Shown here in pieces: positions 17,650 to 26,558 of a DNA stretch of 64,000 nucleotides (positions are counted from its first letter, which is position 1; every line of letters starts with the position of its first letter). The notes under the pieces were generated by a model. The model was not told where the DNA came from, did no database searches, and saw only the letters and a program-made list of their open reading frames with translations. The stretch is taken from contig JBBIIT010000001.1 of assembly GCA_037446355.1 (NCBI GenBank), forward strand, positions 124,001-188,000, given 5' to 3'. Source of the DNA: Roseiarcus sp037446355. Its GTDB lineage: Bacteria > Pseudomonadota > Alphaproteobacteria > Rhizobiales > Beijerinckiaceae. The position numbers were made by a program, and so were the translations under genes.

Positions 17650-18423
17650 TCAAATCCCGCGCGTCCAGGCGACGCCGCCGTCGACGACCAGTGTCGAGCC
17701 CACGACGTAATCGCCCGCGCGGCTGGCCAGAAACACCGCTGCGCCGCCCATGTCGTGTTTGTCCCCGATGCGCCCTGACGGAATGCGCTTGGCGACATGT
17801 TCGGCGTCGTCGCGCGCAGCTTTGTTCATCTCCGAAGGAAAGGCGCCGGGCGCGATCGCGCTGACGATGATGTTGTCCTTGGCGAGGCCCAGCGCCATGC
17901 GCTTGGTCAGATGGATGAGACCCGACTTGCTCGCCGCGTAGGAATAAGTCTCCTGCATACTGACGGAGAGGCCGTCGATCGAAGCGATGTTGATGACCTT
18001 GGCGGGTCTGGCCGCGCTGGCCGCCCGCTTCAGCGCGCCGTGCAGCGCCTGGGTCAAAAAGAACGGCGTCTTGACGTTGAGATCCATGACCTTGTCCCAA
18101 CCGCTCTCGGGAAAGTCGTCGAAATCTGCGCCCCAGGCCGCGCCGGCGTTGTTGACAAGAATGTCGAGCGAGGACTCTCTGGCTAGATAGAGATCCGCCA
18201 GCGCCCGTGCGCCCTTCAGGCCGGAGGCGTCGCTGACGATGGGGACGCAAACGCCGAATTCGCCGAGCCGCTTGGCTGTTTCCTCGCAGGGACCCGCTTT
18301 GCGCGCGGTGATATAGACTTTCGCGCCCGCCTTCAGGAAACCCTCGGCGATCATGTCGCCGATGCCGCGCGATCCCCCCGTCACCAAAGCGACGCGGCCC
18401 TTAAGCGAAAACAGGTCTTGCAT
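17650..18423 (-). CDS. SDR-family NAD(P)-dependent oxidoreductase
   Basis: This 257-residue short-chain dehydrogenase has the cofactor motif TGGSRGIG, the NNAG motif, a catalytic serine in INIASIDG and the active-site YSYAASKSGL. Its form is like RhlG/FabG-type ketoacyl reductases, so it probably reduces a 3-oxoacyl or similar carbonyl. Two ATGs are possible (18432 and 18423); the agagagga ribosome binding site abuts the first and sits 9 bp before the second, so the second was taken. It lies 29 bp downstream of an enoyl-CoA hydratase gene on the same strand, suggesting joint acyl-CoA metabolism. Confidence 0.88.
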   Translation of the reverse strand: MQDLFSLKGRVALVTGGSRGIGDMIAEGFLKAGAKVYITARKAGPCEETAKRLGEFGVCVPIVSDASGLKGARALADLYLARESSLDILVNNAGAAWGADFDDFPESGWDKVMDLNVKTPFFLTQALHGALKRAASAARPAKVINIASIDGLSVSMQETYSYAASKSGLIHLTKRMALGLAKDNIIVSAIAPGAFPSEMNKAARDDAEHVAKRIPSGRIGDKHDMGGAAVFLASRAGDYVVGSTLVVDGGVAWTRGI

Positions 18424-18452
18424 CGGTTTCATTCCTCTCTGCTTCGATCGCT

Positions 18453-19214
18453 TCAACCAAACTTCGGCTTGCGCTTCTCCCGAAACGCGCCACGCCCCTC
18501 GCGAAAATCCGGCCCCAGCGCGGCGGTCTCGACCAGCGCGCGCAATTCGGCCTCGCGCCCGGAACCGAGCATTGCGACGGCGCGCTTGGCCCCGCGGATC
18601 GAGGTCCGGCTGAGGCCCGCGAGGTCTTGTGCGTAGGCCTCGACGGCGCGCCCCAGTTCGCGCGCCGGCAACCGGCGGTCGATGAGGCCGATCGCCAGCG
18701 CTTCCGATGTCTCGACCCTCCTTCCGCTGAATAGCAGGTCTTTCGCGCGGGAGGGGCCGATCAATTCCACAAGCCGCCGCGTCTCGACAGGACCATAGAG
18801 CAGCCCGAGCTTGGCGGGCGGGATCGCCAGGTGCGCGTCCTCGGCGCAAAAGCGCAGGTCGCAACAGAGCGCGACGGCCAGGCCGCCGCCGACCGCCGCG
18901 CCTTCGAGCTTGGCGATAACGGGCCGGTCGAGCGCGCCAAGCGCGGTCAGTCCCGCCTCGATCGCATCGAGATAATCTCGAGTCGTGGCCACGTCGCCGA
19001 ACACGGCGTCGAATTCGGAAATGTCCGCGCCCGCGCAGAAATGCCCGCCCGAACCCTCGACGATAACGACGCGCGCAGCGGCGCAGGCTTCGATTTCCGC
19101 GACCAGACCCGGCAGCGCGCGCCACATCGCCAGCGAGATCGCGTTGCGGCGCTCGGGTCGGGACAGTCTCAAGCGCGCGAGCGGCGCTTCGAAGAGCAAG
19201 GAGAGTTCGCTCAT
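18453..19214 (-). CDS. Enoyl-CoA hydratase/isomerase family protein
   Basis: This 253-residue crotonase-fold protein has RPERRNAIS, the oxyanion-hole segment GSGGHFCAGADISEF and the second oxyanion segment LEGAAVGGGLAVALCCD. It should hydrate or isomerise an acyl-CoA. The ATG at 19214 opens at MSELSLLFEAP; an upstream extension lacks homology. It forms a likely two-gene unit with the SDR gene. Confidence 0.87.
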   Translation of the reverse strand: MSELSLLFEAPLARLRLSRPERRNAISLAMWRALPGLVAEIEACAAARVVIVEGSGGHFCAGADISEFDAVFGDVATTRDYLDAIEAGLTALGALDRPVIAKLEGAAVGGGLAVALCCDLRFCAEDAHLAIPPAKLGLLYGPVETRRLVELIGPSRAKDLLFSGRRVETSEALAIGLIDRRLPARELGRAVEAYAQDLAGLSRTSIRGAKRAVAMLGSGREAELRALVETAALGPDFREGRGAFREKRKPKFG

Positions 19215-19333
19215 ATCCGATCCATCAAATTCTTGCGAAAGCGCCTGCGTGCTTTTCGCGCAAATTGAGCCTTGGAGCAAACCGGCCCCACGGCGTAGGC
19301 TGAACGCGGTCCAACAGGATTTCGGGGCGGGCG

Positions 19334-20749
19334 ATGCCAGAGAACTACCCTCGCGACATGGTCGGCTACGGCCGCACGCCGCCGTTCGCCGATTGGCCTG
19401 GCGGGGCGCGGATCGCTCTGCAATTCGTCGTCAACTACGAGGAAGGCGGCGAGAACAACATCCTGCACGGCGACGCCGCGTCCGAAGCGTTCCTGTCCGA
19501 GATTGTCGGCGCCGCGCCCTGGCCGGGGATGCGGCACATGAACATGGAGTCGATCTACGAATACGGCTCCCGCGCCGGGTTCTGGCGGCTGCATCGCATG
19601 TTCACCGAGCGCCAGCTTCCCGTCACCGTTTATGCGGTCGCCACCGCCATGTCGCGCAATCGCGATGCGGTGAAAGCGATGAACGAAGCCGGCTGGGAAA
19701 TCGCCACCCACGGCTACAAGTGGATCGACTATCGCGACACGCCGAAGGAAAAAGAAGCCCAGGACATCGCCGAGGCGGTCCGCATTCACTCTGAAGTCGC
19801 GGGCGCGCGCCCGCTCGGCTTTTATCAGGGCCGCTCGTCGATCAACACGATCCCGCTCGGCTGCGAGGAAGGCGGCTTCGTCTATTGCGCGGACGCCTAT
19901 AGCGACGACCTGCCCTATTACATCGAGGGGCCGCGCGGACCGCAGCTCATCGCGCCCTATACGCTCGACGCCAACGACATGCGTTTCGCTACGCCGCAGG
20001 GCTTCAATTCGGGCGACCAGTTTTTCGCCTATTTGAAGGACAGCTTCGACACGCTCTACGCCGAGGGCGCGACGGCGCCCAAGATGCTGTCGATCGGGCT
20101 GCATTGCCGCCTCGTCGGGCGTCCCGGCCGAGCGGCGTCGCTGGCGCGTTTTCTCGATTACGCTCTGGGCCACGACAAGGTCTGGATCGCGACGCGGCTC
20201 GACATCGCCCGGCATTGGATCGCCAAGCACGCGCCGACGGGCGGCTGGAAGCCCTCCAAACTGACGCGCACTCTGTTCGTCGAAAAGTTCGGCGGCGTCT
20301 ATGAACATTCGCGCTGGGTCGCGGAGGCCGCGCACGACGCTGGCCTGACAATCGCGGCCGACAGCGCCGCGGGCCTGTCGTTGGCCATGTCTGCGGCGAT
20401 GGCGAAGGGGAGCGAGGCGCAAAAGCGGGCGTTGATCCTCGCCCATCCTGATCTCGCAGGGAAACTCGCGCTCGCCAAGCAGCTGACGCGCGAATCAACC
20501 AACGAACAGGCGAGCGCGGGGCTCGATCGCCTCGGCCCGGACGAACTCGCGAGCTTCACCACGCTCAACGATGCTTATCGCGCGAAGTTCGGCTTTCCAT
20601 TCATCATGGCGGTGAAGGGCAGTACGAAGGCCGAGATCGACGCGGCGATGAGGCGGAGACTGCGAAACGACGCCTCCGCAGAGTTCGCGACCGCGCTCGC
20701 GGAAATCGACCAAATCGCGGCGCTGCGGATCAAGGACATCCTGGCGTGA
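19334..20749 (+). CDS. Bifunctional allantoinase PuuE / OHCU decarboxylase UraD fusion
   Basis: This 471-residue protein is two purine-catabolism enzymes in one chain. Residues about 1-305 are the polysaccharide-deacetylase-fold allantoinase PuuE (NYEEGGENN, GFYQGRSSINTIPL). Residues about 320-471 are UraD, the decarboxylase of 2-oxo-4-hydroxy-4-carboxy-5-ureidoimidazoline, with AHPDLAG (catalytic-type His) and STNEQASAGL. The enzymes act one step apart: UraD forms S-allantoin and PuuE opens it to allantoate. The stop overlaps the start of guanine deaminase in GTGA, so they are co-translated. Confidence 0.9.
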   Translation: MPENYPRDMVGYGRTPPFADWPGGARIALQFVVNYEEGGENNILHGDAASEAFLSEIVGAAPWPGMRHMNMESIYEYGSRAGFWRLHRMFTERQLPVTVYAVATAMSRNRDAVKAMNEAGWEIATHGYKWIDYRDTPKEKEAQDIAEAVRIHSEVAGARPLGFYQGRSSINTIPLGCEEGGFVYCADAYSDDLPYYIEGPRGPQLIAPYTLDANDMRFATPQGFNSGDQFFAYLKDSFDTLYAEGATAPKMLSIGLHCRLVGRPGRAASLARFLDYALGHDKVWIATRLDIARHWIAKHAPTGGWKPSKLTRTLFVEKFGGVYEHSRWVAEAAHDAGLTIAADSAAGLSLAMSAAMAKGSEAQKRALILAHPDLAGKLALAKQLTRESTNEQASAGLDRLGPDELASFTTLNDAYRAKFGFPFIMAVKGSTKAEIDAAMRRRLRNDASAEFATALAEIDQIAALRIKDILA

Positions 20750-21878
20750 CCGCGCGAGCGCGACTGCTGCGCGGGCGGCTGCTGAGCTTTCGCGATTCGC
20801 CGCGTTTGGCCGGCGATGCGGCGTTCGAATTCGTCGAGGACGGCGCGATTGTCGTCGAGAACGGATGCATCATCGACAAGGGCTCAGCGCACGATGTGCT
20901 GGCGCGCGCACCGCGGGGCGCCGCTGTCGACGATCACACCGGCAAGTTGATTCTGCCCGGCTTCATCGACGCGCATATTCACTATCCGCAAACGCGCGTG
21001 ATCGGCTCCTACGGCGCGCAATTGCTCGACTGGCTGCAAAAATACACGTTTGTGGAAGAGCAGAAGTTCGCGGACCCTGAGCATGCCGACATCGTCGCGC
21101 GTTTCTTTTTCGACGAACTCATTCGTCAGGGCACAACGACAGCGGCGGTCTATTGCACGGTGCGGCCAGAATCGGTGGACGCCTTTTTCGGCGAAGCCGA
21201 GCGCCGCGGCGCTCGCATGATCGCGGGCAAGGTGATGATGGACCGCAACGCCCCCGCCGCGCTTACCGATACTCCGCAGCGCGGCTACGACGAGAGCAAG
21301 GCGCTTTTGCAGCGCTGGCGTGGGCGCGGACGCCTCGACTACGCGATTACGCCGCGGTTCGCGATCACGTCGAGCGAAGCCCAGTTGCAGGCCGCGGGCG
21401 CGCTCGCGCGCGAATTTCCCGACGCCTATGTGCAGACCCATCTCAGCGAGAACCACGCCGAGATCGCCTATGTGAAAGAGCTGTTCGCCGATTCGCGCGA
21501 CTATCTCGACGTCTATGAGCGCGCCGGGCTGCTCGGCGACAAGTCGATATTCGGCCATTGCATCCATCTGACGGATCGCGAGGTCGCGGCGCTAGCCGAG
21601 AAGCGCGGCGTCGCCGCGTTCTGCCCGACTTCCAATCTGTTCCTGGGTTCGGGCCTGTTCGACCTTCGCCGCCTCGACGCGGCGGACGTGCGCGTCGCGC
21701 TGGCGACCGACGTCGGCGGCGGCACGTCCTATTCGATGTTGCAGACCGCCAACGAGGCCTACAAGGTGTTGCAGATGAACGGGCAGTCGTGGCCGGCGAT
21801 GCAGGCCTTCTATCAGATGACGCTCGGCAATGCGCGCGCGCTGCGGCTCGAGGGGCGCGTCGGCGCGATCGAAATCGG
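20746..21878 (+). CDS. guaD: Guanine deaminase (3' end lost in scaffold gap)
   Basis: The first 377 residues of an amidohydrolase-fold guanine deaminase are visible. Landmarks are the zinc motif GFIDAHIHYPQ, the SENHAEI segment, GHCIHL, and ATDVGGGTSYSML. It converts guanine to xanthine and ammonia, feeding the PuuE-UraD branch. The GTG start overlaps the previous stop by 4 bp. Homologues are about 430 residues, so some 50 C-terminal residues are hidden in the run of N; there is no sign that the gene is broken in nature. Confidence 0.92.
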
Positions 21879-21978
21879 NNNNNNNNNNNNNNNNNNNNNN
21901 NNNNNNNNNNNNNNNNNNNNNNNNNNNNNNNNNNNNNNNNNNNNNNNNNNNNNNNNNNNNNNNNNNNNNNNNNNNNNN
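21879..21978. other. Scaffold gap (100 N)
   Basis: Exactly 100 N join two contigs, the conventional length for a gap of unknown size. It cuts the 3' ends of two genes that converge on it. Confidence 0.99.
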
Positions 21979-23504
21979 GCGGCCATTTCCGCCTCGCTCG
22001 GCCCGTGCGGATCGAGCTGCGGCAACGCGTCCATCACGCGCTCGGACGGGAAGATCACGATCACTTCCGTGCCTTCGCGCACTTTCGACAGCAGCCGGAA
22101 TTCGCCGCCGTGCAGCTCCACTAGCCCGCGCACGATCGGCAACCCGAGCCCCGTGCCTTCCTCCGCGTTTTTTTGCGCGATGGAGCCGCGCCCGAACGAG
22201 GAGAGCACGATCGGAATTTCGTGTTCGGGAATGCCGGGGCCGGTGTCGCGTATCGAAAGATACTGCCCGCCCGAGTTGGTCCAACCGACCTTGATCGTGA
22301 TCTCGCCGCCCTGAGGCGTGAACTTGATGGCGTTGCTGAGGAGATTGAGCGTCACCTGACGGATCGCGCGTTCGTCGGCCCAAATGCGCGGCAGGCCGCC
22401 GTCCAGTGCCTCGTTGATCGCGATCGAGCGGTTCTTGGCGCGCAAGGACAGCAGATGTCGGCATTCCTCGACGACGCCCGGCAGCGAGACCGCCTCCTCC
22501 TTCAGTTCGTAACGACCGGCCTCGACGCGGGAGAGATCGAGGATCTCGTTGATCAGCATCAACAGATGCTGTCCGCTGGAATGGATGTCGGCGGCGTATT
22601 CCTTGTAAGTGGGTACGTTCAAGGCCCCGAACAGCTCGGCCTGCATCACTTCGGAGAAACCGAGGATCGCATTGAGCGGCGTGCGCAATTCGTGGCTCAT
22701 CGTCGCCAGGAAACGCGACTTCGCGAGATTGGCGCCCTCGGCGCGACGACGCGCCTCATCCGAATTGAGCTTGGCCTGCTCGAGCTCGGCGATCAGCGCG
22801 TCCTTTTCGGCCTGGAAGGAGAGGCCCGCGAGCGCGGTTCGATGCAGCCGATTGGCCAGAACCACGAAATAGACCAGCACGCCGCCGCACAGAACCGCGA
22901 GCGTCGCAAGCTCGCGCGGCGAATTCGGGCCGAGGACGGCGACGATGCCGACCATCATCGGCAACAGGCCGGCGCCGACGGCGGCTGGAATCGCCGACGC
23001 CATCATCGCCGTCATGCCGGAAACCAGCATCAGCACGACGAGAATGAAGCTGCGGGCGCCCAGGTCGGGCGTGTGGGCCGTCAGCAGCACCAGCATCGCC
23101 CATATCGCGCCGGAGCAGGCCTCGGAAATCACGAAATAGACACGCCAGCGGCCGGCCACCCGCTCGGGATCGCCCAGACGCACATGCAAGAGCCCCAAGC
23201 CGAAGCGCAGCGCAAGCGCCGTCAAGGCCAGACCGGCCCAAATCGCCATCTTGGGCGGCGGCGCCCAGAACGCGCCGCCGATCGCCGCCGCGACGATCAG
23301 CAGGCCGTTGGCCAGCGTTCCGCTGAGCGCGCTTTGCGCGAACAATCGCACGAGACTGTCATAGGGTCCCGCGTAATCGCCGGAGGAACTTGTCAGGGAC
23401 TGGCGCGCATGGCGTAGGCGGACGTTCATCTTACGGCGACGCGAGGCTTCCGCGGGGTCGCTGGCGCGACCTTTCTCGATCATCTGCGCGGTGATTTCGC
23501 TCAT
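21979..23504 (-). CDS. PleC/DivJ/PdhS-type sensor histidine kinase (C-terminus lost in gap)
   Basis: 508 residues are visible. About six hydrophobic helices (residues 60-215) are followed by a coiled coil (about 225-260), the dimerisation helix SHELRTPLNAILGFSEVM (H271) and an ATPase domain (NLLSNAIKFTP, DTGPGIP, GTGLGLPIV). The segment ELFGALNVPTYKEYAADIHS is typical of the alphaproteobacterial cell-fate kinases that feed DivK/PleD. The membrane module is like that of PleC relatives without PAS domains. Only a few residues may be missing. It converges on guaD across the gap, which is unusual enough to check. Confidence 0.87.
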
Positions 23505-23660
23505 ACTCGCCCGACTGACGCACGCTTACGCTTGGGGAGGAACTATGGCCATTAATCCTTAACGAGCGACTGACGGCGGCACTTGAAATGGCGCGATTGT
23601 TCGATCATCCTCGACAATTATGGGCGCCCTCCCCCCGAGGGTTCAACGGGAGGCGTCGCG

Positions 23661-24272
23661 GTGCGGATATACAATTCCAAAGCCGCGCCCAACGCGCGCC
23701 GGGTTCGCATATTCCTCGCCGAGAAAAAGCTCGACTTGCCGATGACGGATGTCGATCTCGGCTTACTCGAGCATAAGACGCCGAGCTATTCCGATATCAA
23801 TCCGTTCCAGGGCGTGCCGGCGCTGGTCCTTGATGACGGCGCCGTGATCGCCGAATCGGTGGCCATCTGCCGCTACTTCGAGGAATTGCATCCCGAACCG
23901 CCGCTGTTCGGGACCGGCGCGCGCGGCCGCGCGGAAGTCGAAATGTGGCAGCGTCGGCTGGAGCTTTATCTTTTCATGCCGGTGGCGCTGGCCTTTCGTC
24001 ATTCGCATCCTGCGATGCGCGTCCTGGAATCGCCGCAGTTGCCGGAATGGGCCGAGGTCAACAGAGCGCGCGCACTCGTCGGAATGGCGCGTTTCGACGA
24101 GGCGCTGCGGGAGCGCGAGTTCATCGCCGGCGACGCCTACAGCATCGCCGACATCACCGGGTTGGTGGCTCTCGATTTCACGCGGCCGGCGAAAATCGCC
24201 ATTCCTGAGAGCTTGACGCATTTGCGGCGCTGGCGCGAGACTCTCGCCGCCCGGCCGAGCGCCGCCGCCTGA
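23661..24272 (+). CDS. Glutathione S-transferase family protein
   Basis: This 203-residue protein has a thioredoxin-like N-terminal domain (VRIYNSKAAPNARRVRIFLA; cis-proline in GVPAL; ES at AVIAESVAICRYF) and an all-helical C-terminal domain ending with the AGDAYSIADI N-cap motif. It should bind glutathione; the substrate is unknown. GTG at 23661 is preferred because gggagg lies 7 bp upstream and homology starts at once; the frame extends 26 codons further upstream without a match. Confidence 0.87.
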   Translation: MRIYNSKAAPNARRVRIFLAEKKLDLPMTDVDLGLLEHKTPSYSDINPFQGVPALVLDDGAVIAESVAICRYFEELHPEPPLFGTGARGRAEVEMWQRRLELYLFMPVALAFRHSHPAMRVLESPQLPEWAEVNRARALVGMARFDEALREREFIAGDAYSIADITGLVALDFTRPAKIAIPESLTHLRRWRETLAARPSAAA

Positions 24273-24357
24273 GCGAAGGCGAATTTCCGCCCCGGTTCGG
24301 TCGCAATGGCCGTTCACACATTGCGCCGCTGTGCGTTTCGTCTCACGAAAGGTCGCC

Positions 24358-26511
24358 ATGAAGCCGCGTTTTCGAACTTCGACCCTCCTCGCCGTCGCGA
24401 TGCTGGGCCTCGCCTCGTCCGCGCTTGCTCAAGATGCGGCCTCCGGCCCGCCCAACCCGCGCATCGCCCTGGTCATCGGCGAGCAGGCCTATCCGGATCG
24501 GCCCGCCGCCACCTCCGCCAACGACGCGGGGTTGGTGGCGCAGGTGTTGCAAGGCGCCGGATTCGATGTCGTGGGCGCGAGCGACCTCGACGAAAATTCG
24601 ATTCGCGCCGCGCTGCGCGATTTTCTCGCCAAGGCGAACGGCGCCGGGCCGGACATGCAGGCCTTCGTCTATTTCGCCGGCCGAGCCGTTCAGTATCAGG
24701 GCGACAACTTCCTCGTGCCGATTGACGCCCGAATCGCTCGCGATTCCGACGCGCCGATCGAAGCGGTGCGCCTATCCGACTTCACCCACGCGCTCGCCGG
24801 GGCGCCCGGTTTGGCGCGCATCGTCGTCGTCGACGGCGCGCGCGCGAACCCATACGCCCAACAGGGCGCGCCGCTCGCGGGCGGCCTCGCGCTGGTCGAT
24901 CCCGAGCCCGGCGAACTGCTCGCTTTCAACGCCGCGCCGGGTTCGATCTCCGGCGCTGAACCGGGCCCTTACGGGGTTTACGCCAAAACGCTTTCGGGCC
25001 TGATGCGCGAGGGCGGCGTTTCAATCGACGACGTGTTCGCGCAGACCCGCGTCGCGGTCAACCAGGCGACGGGGGGAGCGCAGGTTCCCTGGAGCGTCTC
25101 GCACCTCGCGGCGCCTTATTACGTGTTCGAACGCGCCGCCGACGCTCCTGCGCTTACCGGCAAGACCCTTGTCGAGGATGCGCGAAGGCCGATAGCGACC
25201 TTCCCCGCCGAGGAAGCCTATGCGGCGGCGCTCCAGCGCGACACGATGGAAGGCTACGAGCAATTTCTCGAAGCCTACCCGCGTTCGGCGCAGGCGCGCC
25301 GCGTGCGCGCCATTCTCGCCGCTCGGCGCGAAGCGATGTTCTGGCGTCGCGCCGTCGCGCAGGACACGCCGCGCGCTTATTGGACCTATCTGCGCCGCTA
25401 TCCTCGCGGCCCTCATGCGGCGGAAGCGGACCGCCGACTGGAGTTCCTGAGGGCGGAAATGGCGCCGCCGCCCGATTTCGCGCCCGAGGACTTTGCCGAT
25501 CTGCCGCCGCCGCCGCCCGACGAAATCATATATGCCGACCGCCCCGTTTATATGTTCGACGGCCCCGACTACGGGCCGCCGCCGGAAGTCGCCGCCTACG
25601 GCTTCTATTATCAGGACGACGACTGGCGCGATCTCCCGCCTCCGCCGCCGCCCGTCGCCTACGGCGTTTTGCCGGTCCTTGCGGTCGCCGTGCCATTGCT
25701 GCTGACCGCGCGCGCCTATCACGATCGGGGCCGCCATGACGGTCGTGCGCAGGTCGGCGCGCCGCCGCCGCCGCCGCACGCATTCGCGCCGCCTCCGCTG
25801 CCGCCCGGCGTTCAACCCCGACCGATCCAGATCAAACCCGGCGCGACTTCTCCCAGTCTGACGCCTTCGCTGACGCCTTCGCCGACGCCGACGCTGCCGC
25901 CGAAGGGCGCCCTGACGCCGCCGCCGACCTTGACGCCGCTGCCCAAAGGCGTGGCCCCGCCCTTGACGCCGCAACCCAAAACGGGTCTGCCGAGCCCGAC
26001 GCCGACCTTGGCGCCGCTGCCCAAGGGAACCGTCGCGCCTTTAACGCCCTCGCTCAAGACACAGGGATTATCGCCGACGCCAGTTCCGACCCTGGCGCCG
26101 AAAGGCGCGCTCCCGTCGACGACCCCGAAGCTCAATACGTTGGCGCCGGCGAGGCCGCTACAGCACGTGACGCCGCCTTCCCCGCAGATGAAGCTGCACG
26201 CCGCGCCTCCCGCGTCGCCGATCCACATCGCGCCGCAGCCGCAGCCGCAGTTCCACGCCGCCCCGCCGCCGGCGCATATCGCACCGCCGCAGCCGCAGTT
26301 CCATGCCGCCCCGCCGCCGGTGCATATCGCGCCGCCGCAGCCCCAGTTCCATGCGGCCCCGCCACCGGTGCATATCGCACCCCCGCAACCCCAGTTCCAC
26401 GCGCCGCCGCCGCAACCCCAGATGCGGGTCGCCCCACCGCCGCAGCCTCGCCCGGCGTCGCCCGGTCGACCGCCTTGCGGCGTCCCGGGGACGCCAGCCT
26501 GCCCCAAGTAG
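24358..26511 (+). CDS. Exported caspase-fold (peptidase C14) protein lacking the catalytic His and Cys
   Basis: This 717-residue protein has a signal peptide (about 1-24). A C14/metacaspase-like domain spans about 33-270: RIALVIGEQAYPD, FVYFAGRAVQYQGDNFLVP, RIVVVDGARANPYA, QVPWSVSHL. In active relatives the AG-H-G and D-A-C-R motifs hold the catalytic pair; here they read AGRA (R109) and DGAR (A161), so both are replaced and the domain is probably not a protease. After helical repeats (about 300-370) come Pro/Tyr/Asp-rich segments, a hydrophobic stretch (VLPVLAVAVPLLLTA) and a ~270-residue Pro-rich tail with repeats. An RBS (gaaagg) precedes the ATG. Confidence 0.85.
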   Translation: MKPRFRTSTLLAVAMLGLASSALAQDAASGPPNPRIALVIGEQAYPDRPAATSANDAGLVAQVLQGAGFDVVGASDLDENSIRAALRDFLAKANGAGPDMQAFVYFAGRAVQYQGDNFLVPIDARIARDSDAPIEAVRLSDFTHALAGAPGLARIVVVDGARANPYAQQGAPLAGGLALVDPEPGELLAFNAAPGSISGAEPGPYGVYAKTLSGLMREGGVSIDDVFAQTRVAVNQATGGAQVPWSVSHLAAPYYVFERAADAPALTGKTLVEDARRPIATFPAEEAYAAALQRDTMEGYEQFLEAYPRSAQARRVRAILAARREAMFWRRAVAQDTPRAYWTYLRRYPRGPHAAEADRRLEFLRAEMAPPPDFAPEDFADLPPPPPDEIIYADRPVYMFDGPDYGPPPEVAAYGFYYQDDDWRDLPPPPPPVAYGVLPVLAVAVPLLLTARAYHDRGRHDGRAQVGAPPPPPHAFAPPPLPPGVQPRPIQIKPGATSPSLTPSLTPSPTPTLPPKGALTPPPTLTPLPKGVAPPLTPQPKTGLPSPTPTLAPLPKGTVAPLTPSLKTQGLSPTPVPTLAPKGALPSTTPKLNTLAPARPLQHVTPPSPQMKLHAAPPASPIHIAPQPQPQFHAAPPPAHIAPPQPQFHAAPPPVHIAPPQPQFHAAPPPVHIAPPQPQFHAPPPQPQMRVAPPPQPRPASPGRPPCGVPGTPACPK
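26239..26403 (+). repeat. 48-bp tandem repeat in the pseudo-caspase tail
   Basis: Three full copies and a partial fourth of a 48-bp unit begin at 26239, 26287, 26335 and 26383. Each encodes 16 residues of the form PQPQFHAAPPPVHIAP. Copies differ mainly at third codon positions, so the array is in frame and under protein-level constraint. Confidence 0.9.
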
Positions 26512-26531
26512 CGACTTGAGCCTATCGGGGG

Positions 26532-26558
26532 GGGAGGGCTTCGGCCCTCCCTTATTTT
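26532..26558 (+). terminator. Rho-independent terminator of the caspase-fold gene
   Basis: An 8-bp perfect stem GGGAGGGC/GCCCTCCC with a TTCG tetraloop is followed by TTATTTTT. It starts 21 bp after the stop codon and its T tract overlaps the last codons of the convergent dehydrogenase gene. Confidence 0.9.

Noticed and set aside
23552..23562. TTAA-N3-TTAA upstream of the PleC-type kinase as a CtrA site
   Set aside because: Spacing is 3 bp and not the required 7 bp.
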